A DNA stretch of 64,000 nucleotides from Rummeliibacillus pycnus_A (GTDB lineage: Bacteria > Bacillota > Bacilli > Bacillales_A > Planococcaceae), in assembly GCF_044359855.1 (NCBI RefSeq), contig NZ_CP132291.1, positions 992,001-1,056,000 of the forward strand. Reading direction: 5' to 3'. Of the stretch, positions 43,235 to 52,308 are shown one piece after another; positions within the stretch are counted from its first letter, which is position 1; each line of letters starts with the position of its first letter. A model generated the notes under the pieces. The model ran no database searches and was not told the origin of the DNA. It was given only the letters and a program-made list of their open reading frames with translations. A program made the translations under genes and the position numbers.

Positions 43235-44791
43235 TTACAAAGGAATATTACCATGTTTTTTGTATGGTCTTGATTCTTTCTTCGTGCGAAGCATTTCTAG
43301 TGATTGCATTAGTTTAATACGAGTTTCACGAGGATCGATTACATCGTCTACTAAGCCGTGAGATGCTGCAACATATGGGTTTGCGAATTTTTCTTTGTAT
43401 TCTTCAATTTTTTGCTCACGAGTAGCTTCTGGATCTTCAGATTTTGCGATTTCGCCTGCGTGGATGATATTCGCTGCACCTGATGCACCCATAACTGCGA
43501 TTTCAGCATTTGGCCATGCATAAACCATGTCTGCACCAATTGATTTTGAGTTAAGCGCAACGTATGCACCACCATATGCTTTTCGAAGAATAACTGTGAT
43601 TTTTGGAACAGTTGCTTCTGAATAAGCAAATAGGATTTTCGCGCCGTGACGAATGATTCCACCATGCTCTTGTTTTACGCCTGGGAAGAAACCAGAAACG
43701 TCCTCAAATGTAATGATTGGTACATTGAACGAGTCACAAGTACGGACAAAGCGTGCTAGTTTATCAGATGAATTAATATCTAGGCCACCTGCAAGTACTT
43801 TTGGTTGGTTACATACAAGACCAACTGATTCACCATCGATACGAGCGAAACCAACGACAATGTTTTTCGCAAATTCTTTTTGAACTTCCATAAATGAATC
43901 AGCATCTACAATGTGTTCAATCACTTTACGAACGTCGTAAGCTTTTGTTTGGTCAACTGGAACAAGGTCAAGTAGTTCTGAACGATAATTGTCATCTTCA
44001 GAATCTTTTTCTACTTCAACAATTGGTGCTTTTTCCGTGTTGTTTTGTGGTAAGTAGCTAAGTAATTGTTTGATTTGTTCAATTGCAGTTTCTTCATCTT
44101 CTGCACGGAAGTGTGCATTACCGCTTACAGAGTTATGGACTTTCGCACCGCCTAAACCTTCAGATGAAATTTGTTCACCTGTTACTGTTTCGATAACTTT
44201 TGGTCCAGTGATAAACATTTGAGATGTCTTATCAACCATTAAGATGAAATCAGTGATTGCTGGTGAATATACAGCACCCCCTGCACAAGGCCCCATAATC
44301 ACTGAGATTTGTGGAATTACACCAGAATAAATGGAGTTTCTATAAAAAATGTGACCATATCCATCTAGTGATAATACACCTTCTTGGATACGTGCACCGC
44401 CTGAATCGTTAATACCGATGAATGGCGCACCATTTTTCGCAGCTAAATCCATAACATTCGCAATTTTCTTTGCATGCATTTCTCCAAGAGCACCACCGAA
44501 AACTGTGAAATCTTGTGAGAATAGGTAAACAGGGCGACCATTAACTTTACCGTAACCCGTTACAACACCATCTCCAGGACCTTCTTTTTTCGCCATACCA
44601 AAGTCTACTGTGCGATGTTTTACGAAAGGATTAATCTCTACGAATGTTCCTTCATCAAGTAATAATTCGATACGTTCGCGAGCAGTCAACTTACCTTTTT
44701 CATGCTGTTTGTCGATCCGTGCTTCACCGCCACCAAGTTCGATTTCACGTTTTCTATCATATAATTCATTGATTTTATCGTACATATCCAT
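43235..44791 (-). CDS. yqjD: Acyl-CoA carboxyltransferase (propionyl/methylmalonyl-CoA type)
   Basis: The 518-residue protein is a biotin-dependent carboxyltransferase beta subunit. GGGARIQEGVLSLDGYGHIF (oxyanion region, N-half) and the second crotonase half with PGVKQEHGGIIRHGAKILFAY are typical of propionyl-CoA carboxylase or methylmalonyl-CoA decarboxylase alpha. The gene for methylmalonyl-CoA epimerase lies 7 bases upstream, which supports a role in propionyl-CoA/methylmalonyl-CoA metabolism. No biotin carboxylase gene is in the window. Confidence 0.9.
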   Translation of the reverse strand: MDMYDKINELYDRKREIELGGGEARIDKQHEKGKLTARERIELLLDEGTFVEINPFVKHRTVDFGMAKKEGPGDGVVTGYGKVNGRPVYLFSQDFTVFGGALGEMHAKKIANVMDLAAKNGAPFIGINDSGGARIQEGVLSLDGYGHIFYRNSIYSGVIPQISVIMGPCAGGAVYSPAITDFILMVDKTSQMFITGPKVIETVTGEQISSEGLGGAKVHNSVSGNAHFRAEDEETAIEQIKQLLSYLPQNNTEKAPIVEVEKDSEDDNYRSELLDLVPVDQTKAYDVRKVIEHIVDADSFMEVQKEFAKNIVVGFARIDGESVGLVCNQPKVLAGGLDINSSDKLARFVRTCDSFNVPIITFEDVSGFFPGVKQEHGGIIRHGAKILFAYSEATVPKITVILRKAYGGAYVALNSKSIGADMVYAWPNAEIAVMGASGAANIIHAGEIAKSEDPEATREQKIEEYKEKFANPYVAASHGLVDDVIDPRETRIKLMQSLEMLRTKKESRPYKKHGNIPL

Positions 44792-44798
44792 ATGCTAA

Positions 44799-45209
44799 TT
44801 ACCCCTTTGCTTGACTTCTGTCTACTAATTCGTAAAGCACACCATAAGAAGATTTAGGGTGTATGAAAACCACTTTAGCTCCACCTGCGCCAATTTTCGG
44901 TTGCTCAGATAATAGACGAGCACCTTCTCCTTGCATTTTCGCCATTTCTTGTTCTATGCCAGTAACAGCTAACGCGATATGATGAATCCCCTCACCGCGT
45001 TTTTCCAAATATTTATAGATAGCGCTTTCTTTTGTGAGTGGCTCTAAGAGTTCAATATGTGTATTCCCAGCATCTATAAATGCAACACGGACTTGCTCAG
45101 ACTCTACTTCTTCAACATTGATAAGTTTCATTCCTAACACATTTGTATAATATGTAACGCGCTCATCTAAATCCTTGACCGCAATACCGATATGATCAAC
45201 ATTCTCCAT
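44799..45209 (-). CDS. mce: Methylmalonyl-CoA epimerase
   Basis: I start at the ATG at 45209, after GGAGTTGGGGG, for 136 residues beginning MENVDHIGIAV. The two beta-alpha-beta-beta-beta modules of the glyoxalase superfamily are present, with metal ligands at His6 (VDHIGIA), the His of GIHHIAL and the Glu of LYELV near the C-terminus. It converts (S)- and (R)-methylmalonyl-CoA. It is first in the operon with the carboxyltransferase gene; yqjC is the Bacillus subtilis name for this position. Confidence 0.92.
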   Translation of the reverse strand: MENVDHIGIAVKDLDERVTYYTNVLGMKLINVEEVESEQVRVAFIDAGNTHIELLEPLTKESAIYKYLEKRGEGIHHIALAVTGIEQEMAKMQGEGARLLSEQPKIGAGGAKVVFIHPKSSYGVLYELVDRSQAKG

Positions 45210-45336
45210 GCATCCCCCAACTCCTTCTTTGTTGTATAACACAATTGTACATAAATTTTTCAGAAAACTCTAGTACTTGTTAAATAAATAATATCTGATA
45301 AAATTATTTTTAAGGAAAAAAAGGAGAGAACGAGAA

Positions 45337-45432
45337 ATGAGTAATAAGAAGATACAGAAAATTGTCGTAATATTAATGGCCCTAATTATGGTAATGTCTA
45401 TGTTAACATTCGGACTTGCAATGCTTAAATAA
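45337..45432 (+). CDS. Prli42-like stressosome miniprotein
   Basis: A 31-residue peptide whose ATG follows AAAGGAGAGAACGAGAA. It has a basic N-terminus MSNKKIQK and one membrane helix (about 9-29). Length and pattern agree with Prli42, the membrane miniprotein that tethers the stressosome in Listeria and is conserved in Bacillales. It is divergent from the epimerase gene and has its own terminator 3 bases after the stop. Confidence 0.75.
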   Translation: MSNKKIQKIVVILMALIMVMSMLTFGLAMLK

Positions 45433-45435
45433 CAA

Positions 45436-45473
45436 AACAGCAGACCCATTATGTCACTAATAGGTCTGCTGTT
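45436..45473 (+). terminator. Terminator of the Prli42-like gene
   Basis: AACAGCAGACC and GGTCTGCTGTT form a perfect 11-bp stem with further pairing inside (ATTA/TAAT). The T-tract is weak. Confidence 0.8.
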
Positions 45474-45593
45474 ACACTTATTGTTATATGCTAATCTTTT
45501 ATTATAAATTTTATAAGTCTAGTAATTACTTTTTGTATAAATAATACATCTTTCTTTATCTATTATTGATGGGAAAGGTGTTTTTTAATTCTT

Positions 45594-45703
45594 GGCTCTG
45601 TTATATGATAATGTTGATTTTTTTAATGCATCTTACTTGAGCGGAATGCGTCCACGATGAAAGCGAAACTGATGAAATATCAACAGTATTGTTAAACAAA
45701 ACC
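45594..45703. mobile_element. Short inverted-repeat element, probable IS-derived relic
   Basis: The left end GGCTCTGTTATATGATAATG and the inverted right end GGTTTTGTTTAACAATACTG, each followed by TTGAT, match at most positions over about 26 bases. The 110-bp unit encodes nothing. It looks like a MITE or an IS deletion remnant in the 320-base gap after the Prli42-like gene. Confidence 0.55.
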
Positions 45704-45797
45704 TAATTCTTTAACTTCGCTCTTTTTTGTATATCTAACTACATAATAGGTCATAATTAACTAAAAAAGTTGTGAATACTTATGGGAGAGTTGCATT

Positions 45798-46085
45798 TTG
45801 AAAATTTTATTAGTTATTTTTAGCATTGTGATTCCTATTCTTATGTTTTATCTCCAAATTAAAATGAAAAGTTTCCGAATCATTTTTAATGTGATTGCTG
45901 TTATAACAACAGTTATTTTTGGTGGTATTGCTTCTACTTCTATTTATCAAATCATTATTGATCATGCTGTATTTATGACTACTATTCACGGTATTTTTCT
46001 TAATCCATTTTTCTTGATTTCTGGTTCGTATCTTGGTGTATTTATTCTTTACAGATTAATAATTCTTACTATAGAGGAAAGTTAG
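45798..46085 (+). CDS. Small three-span membrane protein
   Basis: The 95-residue protein starts at a TTG 6-7 bases after GGGAGAG. Three hydrophobic helices are evident (about 2-20, 27-50, 65-88). No motif or family is recognised. It stands alone between an IS-like relic and a converging small membrane protein gene. Confidence 0.6.
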   Translation: MKILLVIFSIVIPILMFYLQIKMKSFRIIFNVIAVITTVIFGGIASTSIYQIIIDHAVFMTTIHGIFLNPFFLISGSYLGVFILYRLIILTIEES

Positions 46086-46147
46086 CATTGTCTTTGAAAC
46101 ATTCTAGTTGTTCATTATCTGAAAAAATCCATTTATCATTTCCTTTC

Positions 46148-46312
46148 TTATTTGTGAAGTTTAACAGAATAAAATAACCATACAATCCAAACAATGATAT
46201 ATATTAACATTGCGAATAATTCTGGTATCAACACAATCCACCATGACCATGAAATAACGCCTACTAATTTTAATACGATTAAAATTATGGTTAAAGATTC
46301 AGCAAACCCCAA
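46148..46312 (-). CDS. Small membrane protein, Fragile-X-F type
   Basis: I choose the TTG at 46312, with AAAGGAG 7 bases upstream, giving 54 residues; an ATG at 46351 opens the same frame without a ribosome site. The stretch LKLVGVISWSWWIVLIPEL is that of the so-called transmembrane Fragile-X-F proteins, small two-helix proteins common in phages and Bacillales. Function unknown. Confidence 0.65.
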   Translation of the reverse strand: MGFAESLTIILIVLKLVGVISWSWWIVLIPELFAMLIYIIVWIVWLFYSVKLHK

Positions 46313-46439
46313 TTTTCTTCTCCTTTCTATCCAAAAAGTTAGGTACTGCATTTACTTTTAGTCTTCTTCAGCTTTTCCAATATCTTATTTTCTATGTACT
46401 TGACATACTTTCTCTTAAATCTCAGTTGTTTCGCAAAAT

Positions 46440-46464
46440 AAAAGCACCTCGTTAGAGATGCTTA
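46440..46464 (-). terminator. Terminator of the 109-residue gene
   Basis: AAGCATCTC, TAAC loop and GAGGTGCTT pair with one G-T; on the minus strand TTATTTTG follows. Confidence 0.75.
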
Positions 46465-46473
46465 AATGACACA

Positions 46474-46803
46474 TTATTTTGTTAATCTTAATTCGTCCAC
46501 TGTTTCTTTTACTACCCTTAAAATTTCTGTATAGAACCCCTTTTGATTTTCACAATTACGAACATTTTCATTGAGGTGAGCAATTTCTTGATCGATTTCG
46601 TTAATCATATCCGTAATAATGAGTTGTGTCATTCCACTACTAGTTTTCGCGTAAGCATTTATTAATAGTTGCCTTCTTTGTGCTAAATTCCTCTGCTTAT
46701 CAAAAGATTGAACGGATTCCTCAGCAAATTGCTGGATGCTAGATTCAATCTCCTCAATTAATAAAGTTGCTGTGTCTTTTGTTATTCCATTTACGTCTAC
46801 CAT
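46474..46803 (-). CDS. Helical protein of unknown function
   Basis: The ATG at 46803 follows AGGAGGGG; the frame extends 6 codons upstream. The 109-residue product is predicted all-helical and coiled-coil-like, with many Glu, Gln and Ile in heptad order. No signal peptide, no cysteine pairs. I know no family. It has a dedicated terminator. Confidence 0.6.
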   Translation of the reverse strand: MVDVNGITKDTATLLIEEIESSIQQFAEESVQSFDKQRNLAQRRQLLINAYAKTSSGMTQLIITDMINEIDQEIAHLNENVRNCENQKGFYTEILRVVKETVDELRLTK

Positions 46804-46877
46804 GAACACCCCTCCTATCATAAATAAATATCTAGTATTAGATTATTTATTTGATAGACAATTTATTCGCAAAACTC

Positions 46878-46957
46878 TTGAATCAATTTCATAAATCCGT
46901 TTTTCACTTTTTAATACGTAAAAAAGCACATCAAAATTATATTCATGATGTGCTTAA
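46878..46957. other. R1-end remnant and orphan hairpin
   Basis: TTGAATCAATTTCATAAAT at 46880 equals the outer end of the R1 elements but no R1 core follows. Next, AAGCACATCA and TGATGTGCTT (46924-46953) form a hairpin with a T-run on the minus strand. The rest of 46804-47188 shows no gene. Confidence 0.5.
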
Positions 46958-47188
46958 TAATATTATTTAAACAATTTCCAGTTATTTTAATTTTTTAATT
47001 TCGCGATAGAAATAAATATAAAACTAAATTGCACTTGTTTTTCCATTTATTATAAAATAAAATTGGCATCTTTTACATCCTATATACCTAATGATTGTTT
47101 TCCTTTTTAGATCTTTAGTATTATAATTTGTTTAAAGTCAAAAGGATGTAGAAAATATACGCATTTGTTGAAAAGGAGATTTTGATAT

Positions 47189-47797
47189 ATGAAAAAGTTA
47201 ATTCAATACTTGATAGCTTTACTATTTACTTTAAATTTATTTTCCATATTGGATGGTGCCAGTGCAAAAGAAAAATTAAAACCTTCTGATTATAGATTGA
47301 ATACAGCTTATACCTACGTATACGATTCTTCTTCTGATAAAATAAAAATGATTTTCAGAAATAAAGTAGGTAACGATTATCACTGGAAGTCATATGTAAA
47401 ATTAGAAGATGAGAAGAAATATGAATATGTTGATATAGATACTTGTGAACGCGCTACAAGTTCAATATATGGAGATTGTACAATTGTTGGGGATAAACAA
47501 TATCATACACCATTTCTAAAGAAGACCATTAAAAATGGATACACTTGGAAAGTTAAACTCCCCGATGATATTAAAAATACTGTAAATACACAAACGATTA
47601 CTGACACTAATGCAACTGTAAAAACAAAAGCAAGAACCTTCAAACATGTAGTTATCGTGAAATCTACTAATAAATATGCTGTCTCTTATCTTTACTTTGC
47701 AAAAGGCCATGGGGCAATAAAAATCAAGTCAAAAAATAAAAATGAAAAACAATTTCACACAACATTTGAGTTAATCCAACTTACAAAAAGAAAATAA
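47189..47797 (+). CDS. Secreted protein of unknown function
   Basis: The 202-residue protein has a signal peptide with probable cleavage after GASA (about 26). The mature part is rich in Lys, Thr and aromatic residues and in beta-strand patterns, with two cysteines (DTCERATSSIYGDC) that may form a disulfide. GAAAAGGAGAT lies upstream of the ATG. It is probably an exported, monomeric beta-rich protein. No family recognised. Confidence 0.7.
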   Translation: MKKLIQYLIALLFTLNLFSILDGASAKEKLKPSDYRLNTAYTYVYDSSSDKIKMIFRNKVGNDYHWKSYVKLEDEKKYEYVDIDTCERATSSIYGDCTIVGDKQYHTPFLKKTIKNGYTWKVKLPDDIKNTVNTQTITDTNATVKTKARTFKHVVIVKSTNKYAVSYLYFAKGHGAIKIKSKNKNEKQFHTTFELIQLTKRK

Positions 47798-48186
47798 TCA
47801 TCGCTTGATGAGAATAAAAATTAATTTAAAACTTAATGTTTACATCATATAGAATTAAATAATTTATTTGCAAAAGTAATCTGTATCAATTGCTCAAACT
47901 AACGTGTATGTTGGATCATTCAAGATTGTTTTTAATACATGCTCTTTGTCCTCCGAGGATTTTACTATTAGATTAAGGGTAGATTCTTAAAGAGTTCTTA
48001 AAGAGTTCCTCTATAAATAGAGACTTTACGCAAACATTCTTGGCATATGCCTACTGGTTACATTAACTTACCTGGTTATTGCCAATCTAATAACTGGAAA
48101 ATTATATTTTCTGATTTATTTAACTGTATTAGTACAAGCAATTTACTTGGATTTAAAAAAATTTTGTCGTATAGTATAGTCTCAAC
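47798..48186. other. Gene-free stretch upstream of nitroreductase
   Basis: No gene seen. TTCTTAAAGAG is directly repeated at about 47987 and 47998. TATAGTATAGT at 48171-48181 is the only plausible -10 for the nitroreductase gene. Confidence 0.4.
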
Positions 48187-48210
48187 ATGATATTTCAAGG
48201 AGAGAGAACA

Positions 48211-48837
48211 TTGACAATGACACAAAGTACATTAAATAAAGTAATGCACGAACGTAAATCTGTGCGCAAATACGATCCACAATTTAAAATCCCTAAATCA
48301 CAAATAGAGGAATTATTATTAGAAGCAACATCCGCACCATCATCAAGCAATTTACAACCTTGGCGTTTTCTTGTAATTCAAGATGAAGCCATCAAAAAAG
48401 AATTGCGTCCAATTGCATTTAATCAAGAACAAGTAGTAACTTCTTCAGCAATCATTGCCGTTTTAGGTGATATCGAAATGTATAAAAATGTCGAAGAAGT
48501 TAATAATCAAAACTTTGAACTTGGCTATATGGACGAAGCCACAAAAAATATGATGATTGAAAACTCATTAAAACTATATTCAAATCTTCCAGAAGAAGTA
48601 TTAACAAATATCGCAACTTTTGATGCTGGCTTAATTTCAATGCAAATAATGTTGTTAGCAAAAGACATGGGATACGATACAGTTCCTATGGGTGGATTCG
48701 ATAAAAATGCATTTGCTAAACGATTTGAACTACCAGATCATATCAAACCAATTTTACTTATTGCAATTGGTAAAGCAGCAGTACCTGCACACAACTCTTC
48801 ACGCCTACCATTAGAAAAAATCGCGAAATTCATTTAA
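48211..48837 (+). CDS. Nitroreductase-family oxidoreductase
   Basis: The likely start is the TTG at 48211 (GGAGAG 8 bases upstream) or the ATG two codons later. About 208 residues. It has RKSVRKYD near the N-terminus and APSSSNLQPWRFLV (about 44-57), the FMN-binding features of the NfsB/YdgI-type nitroreductases, and GMGYDTVPMGGFD-like motif in the C-terminal half. It should reduce quinones or nitro compounds with NAD(P)H. It is a single gene followed by an R1 repeat. Confidence 0.88.
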   Translation: MTMTQSTLNKVMHERKSVRKYDPQFKIPKSQIEELLLEATSAPSSSNLQPWRFLVIQDEAIKKELRPIAFNQEQVVTSSAIIAVLGDIEMYKNVEEVNNQNFELGYMDEATKNMMIENSLKLYSNLPEEVLTNIATFDAGLISMQIMLLAKDMGYDTVPMGGFDKNAFAKRFELPDHIKPILLIAIGKAAVPAHNSSRLPLEKIAKFI

Positions 48838-48844
48838 CACTTAA

Positions 48845-49090
48845 GCTTATAAATACGGACATTTTAACACATTAACTTTTCCATATTCAGATTTGGATGT
48901 TACGCTACAGACGGCGCTTTCCACGGGCTTGGCTTCAATCTCCTCGTCACTACGTTCCTGCGGGGCTTTCAGCTCAAGCTTTCCCGTAGGAGTCGCCGTC
49001 TTTCGCTCCACAATGAATAAAATTGAATATCATTAATGTTCGTATATTTTATATAAATTTTACATTATGAAATGGATTCATTTAAATACG
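48845..49090 (+). repeat. R1 repeat, intact copy
   Basis: Core 48898-49016 is nearly identical to the 31.7 kb copy (CGCTACAGACGGCGCTTTCC ... CGCCGTCTTTCGCTCC). Flanks AACATTTTAACACATTAAC and TTATGAAATGGATTCATTT match the other members. It contains the uninterrupted ACTACGTT site at which R2 has inserted elsewhere. Confidence 0.85.
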
Positions 49091-49136
49091 ATAAATGAAG
49101 ATATTGAATCATTTTCTTTATAGTTAATAAAAGGAA

Positions 49137-49188
49137 AGGCGGTAATAAAAGAAGTATTAACGAATACTCTTTTTTACCGCCTAATTTT
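49137..49188 (-). terminator. Terminator after the 57-residue gene
   Basis: AGGCGGTAA..AAAAGA.GTATT pairs with AATAC..TCTTTTTTACCGCCT, nearly perfect over 20 bp. Confidence 0.8.
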
Positions 49189-49192
49189 TTAC

Positions 49193-49366
49193 TTATTCTA
49201 AATTTTGTCGAGCTACTTCATTTGCTTTCTTTTTATTTTTCTTAAATAATTTTTGAATTATATTAATTTTTGAACCAGAACTGTTTTTTCCCTGTTGTGT
49301 AATATCCATCCCCATTTCTTCATGTCCAAACCTTCCATGAGATTTTGGTGAATTTTTTTCTGACAT
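49193..49366 (-). CDS. Small Lys-rich protein, probably spore-related or basic cytosolic
   Basis: The 57-residue frame starts at an ATG preceded by AAAGGAGGCGATCAA, one of the best ribosome sites in the window, and ends 5 bases before a strong terminator. The N-terminal part (SHGRFGHEEMGMD) is His/Met-containing, the C-terminal part is very basic (KKNKKK). Size and composition recall minor small acid-soluble spore proteins, but I cannot place it in one of their families. Confidence 0.65.
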   Translation of the reverse strand: MSEKNSPKSHGRFGHEEMGMDITQQGKNSSGSKINIIQKLFKKNKKKANEVARQNLE

Positions 49367-49480
49367 TTGATCGCCTCCTTTACATTTTATAAATTACGTT
49401 ATTAGTTTGCTTTTCTTTTTTCACTTTATTCGTTGAAGATATACTAGAAGCTCATGAAATATCCTACTCATTAAACAGCA

Positions 49481-51319
49481 TCATTTTTTCATCTCATTTA
49501 ACTGAGTAAGTAAATTAGCTAAGGATTGTCCATTAACACTTTCCGCAACTCTAAATTTAAGAAATGGATTACCCTGTTTTTTAATTCGTTCTTCTACAGC
49601 CAGGATCGTAAATACATCTGGTTTTAAAGAGTCATTCACTTCCTCCCAGTATAATGGAGTTGCTACTAACCCTTTATCATTCCCTCTTGGCGAATAAGGA
49701 GAAATAATCGTTTTCCCCTCACGATGTTGGACGTAATCTAAATATAGTTTGTTGTGCCGATTCTTTTTTAATCGCTCTATTGTAAACCATTTTGGATTTT
49801 GTTCGATTAAAAAGTCGCATACAAATTTAGTAAATAATCCAGTTTGTTCATATGAAAATACATCCATTGGTAATGGAATATATAGTTGCATTCCCTTTCC
49901 ACCAGATGTTTTGATAAATGATTTTAACTCAAACTGATTAAATATTGCTTTCATCTGTAGTGCTGCTTCAACTGCCAAAGAAAACTCTTCAACTGAAGGT
50001 GGATCTAAATCAAACACAATTTCAGTCGGTTTATCTGTTTGAATTGGTTGAAAGGGTATATGATACTCAATTGCTAATTGGTTTCCTAGCCAAAGTAGTG
50101 TTTCAATATTATTGCAAACGATAAATTCCATATCTTCTATCTTTGTAGTGGTCACAAAATCAGGTGTATTTTCAGGACTGCTTTTTTGGTAAAAATTTTC
50201 TCCAGGTACACCATGAGGATAACGAATAAGGGTTAATGGCCGATTGCGGAGGAAAGGTAACATGAATGGTGCTATGTTTTGTAAATAGTATAGATAATCA
50301 TCTTTTTGTATATCGAGTGAAGGAAAAACGGATTTATCAGGGTGCGTAATTTGTACAGATTCAGGAATTGGGATAAGTTGACGCAACATTTGTCGCCAAT
50401 TACATTCTTCCGGTTCTTTATTAAGCTTAAATGTATGAAATCTAGGCTCACGCAACATCCCTCCGAGGAAATCGATACAAGCGATTTCTACACAAATAGA
50501 AGGCTGTATTTCCCAAACATCCTCCTTTAACTTTGTTCCATTTTTTTCGAAAAAAGTTACTAAAGTGCTGAACTCTTCTTCCTTTAGTCCATGTCGAAAA
50601 GAGACCACATCTATTAGTTTATTTTCTCGATATACTGCCCCATTAAAATAACCATTATTTTTATCAAATTTGGTTAAAATAACACTGACATATCTCCAAT
50701 TCTTAATTTTTAGCCAGCTAGTCGTTCTTGTATCGCTAATCCAATTGCTAATCTTTCTTTTTGCTATTAACCCTTCCCCACTATCCACTACCATTTTGTT
50801 CCACAATTTCATCGAATCATAAAATACATCAATCATTTGTAATCGATTTATATCTTCATAATTTATCGAAGTTGGAAGGTTGACCGTTTTAAATACTTTT
50901 TGTAACCTATCTTTTCGCTCAGTTAATTTTAAGTTTGTTTGGTTCTTCCCTTTATGTTGCAACAGATCAAATACAACTAATTGACAAGGGAACTCCTTGG
51001 CATGTTTTTCAATCGAATCCTGACTACGCATTCTACCTCGAGTTTGAACAACAGAAAAATTACTTTTGAAATTATTTGTTAAAAAAACTAATTCGCAATC
51101 AAGCTGTAAGGGTAAGAAGGCACTTATCTTTTCTTTTATTTCATCAAGAAAATCTATAATTTCGGGAAAGTTTGGATTAAGAGTTTTCCCATTTCTACTT
51201 ACTAATACGGGGTTTTCATCCCACTCTAATATACAGCGAAATCCATCATATTTCGTTTCATACAGCCATTCTTCTCCTTGTGGTATTTCCATTGCAAGAG
51301 TTAAAAGCATGGGTTTCAT
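49481..51319 (-). CDS. ligD: LigD, DNA ligase/polymerase of bacterial NHEJ
   Basis: The 612-residue protein has the Bacillus LigD length and domain order: ATP-dependent ligase first (KYDGFR motif, adenylated Lys23; oligonucleotide-binding domain to about 300) and the primase-polymerase domain at the C-terminus (about 320-600). There is no nuclease (phosphoesterase) domain, as in other Bacillus LigD proteins. It repairs double-strand breaks with Ku, encoded divergently 106 bases away. In Bacillus subtilis this pair (YkoU/YkoV) protects spores. Confidence 0.94.
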   Translation of the reverse strand: MKPMLLTLAMEIPQGEEWLYETKYDGFRCILEWDENPVLVSRNGKTLNPNFPEIIDFLDEIKEKISAFLPLQLDCELVFLTNNFKSNFSVVQTRGRMRSQDSIEKHAKEFPCQLVVFDLLQHKGKNQTNLKLTERKDRLQKVFKTVNLPTSINYEDINRLQMIDVFYDSMKLWNKMVVDSGEGLIAKRKISNWISDTRTTSWLKIKNWRYVSVILTKFDKNNGYFNGAVYRENKLIDVVSFRHGLKEEEFSTLVTFFEKNGTKLKEDVWEIQPSICVEIACIDFLGGMLREPRFHTFKLNKEPEECNWRQMLRQLIPIPESVQITHPDKSVFPSLDIQKDDYLYYLQNIAPFMLPFLRNRPLTLIRYPHGVPGENFYQKSSPENTPDFVTTTKIEDMEFIVCNNIETLLWLGNQLAIEYHIPFQPIQTDKPTEIVFDLDPPSVEEFSLAVEAALQMKAIFNQFELKSFIKTSGGKGMQLYIPLPMDVFSYEQTGLFTKFVCDFLIEQNPKWFTIERLKKNRHNKLYLDYVQHREGKTIISPYSPRGNDKGLVATPLYWEEVNDSLKPDVFTILAVEERIKKQGNPFLKFRVAESVNGQSLANLLTQLNEMKK

Positions 51320-51425
51320 ACAATCCTACTTTCTCATTTTTATTTATCTTTTGATTTATGTTCGTTACTAATACATAAAAACAGACAAAGTTTGAATAAT
51401 AAAAAGAAAAAGAAGGTGACCGTTT

Positions 51426-52250
51426 ATGCACACAGTCTGGAAAGGAAGTATTAGCTTCGGTTTAGTAAATATTCCTATTAAGCTACACGCTGCCACTGAA
51501 AATAAAGATGTAAAACTTAGACAGCTTCACAAAGAATGCAATACACCCATTAGTTATAAAAAAGTTTGTGAAAACTGCAGTAAAGAAGTTACTGAAGATG
51601 ATATTGTAAAAGCATATGAATATGCGAAAAATAAGTTTGTTGTATTGGATGCGGAAGATCTAGAAAATTTAAGAAAAGAAAATGAGGATAAAGCAGTTGA
51701 AATTGTTGATTTTGTAAAATTAGAGGAAATCGATCCGATTTACTTTGAGAAAAGCTACTATATGTCCCCTGACACTACTGGCAACAAGGCTTATACACTT
51801 TTAAGAAAAACGCTAGAAGAATCAGGGAAAATAGGTATTGCCAAAATTATTATCCGTTCTAAAGAACAACTTGCCGTCGTGCGTGTATATAAAGACACAT
51901 TGGTGATGGAGACCATTCACTATCCTGACGAAGTGAGAAGCATTAGCGATGTTCCAAATATCCCTGCAGAACAATTAGTAGTACAAAAAGAACTTGATAC
52001 TGCCTTAATGTTAGTTGAACAATTAACAACCGCTTTTGACCCAGATAAATATACAGATGATTACAGAACTGCGTTAATGGATTTAATTGAAGAAAAGAAA
52101 TCAGAGCATACTGTTACTGCGAATAATGTGGAAAAAGAGCTACCTGATAACGTAACAGATCTAATGTCAGCGTTACAAGCATCTTTGAATAAGACGAAAA
52201 AACCAACAACTAAAAAACGTACGAAAACTTTGAAAGAAAAGACTTCTTAA
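51426..52250 (+). CDS. ku: Ku, DNA-end-binding protein of NHEJ
   Basis: The 274-residue protein begins with SISFGLVNIPIKLH, the conserved start of bacterial Ku, and has the Ku core up to about residue 235, followed by a basic Lys/Thr-rich tail (KTKKPTTKKRTKTLKEK) that modulates DNA binding. It forms a homodimeric ring on DNA ends and recruits LigD. The ATG follows AAGAAGGTGACC. An IS3 copy begins 27 bases after the stop. Confidence 0.95.
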   Translation: MHTVWKGSISFGLVNIPIKLHAATENKDVKLRQLHKECNTPISYKKVCENCSKEVTEDDIVKAYEYAKNKFVVLDAEDLENLRKENEDKAVEIVDFVKLEEIDPIYFEKSYYMSPDTTGNKAYTLLRKTLEESGKIGIAKIIIRSKEQLAVVRVYKDTLVMETIHYPDEVRSISDVPNIPAEQLVVQKELDTALMLVEQLTTAFDPDKYTDDYRTALMDLIEEKKSEHTVTANNVEKELPDNVTDLMSALQASLNKTKKPTTKKRTKTLKEKTS

Positions 52251-52308
52251 TTGAAAAGCCCCTAAAATCGAAAAGTTTGAACTGACCCTATAAAGTTAGA
52301 CAAATAGT

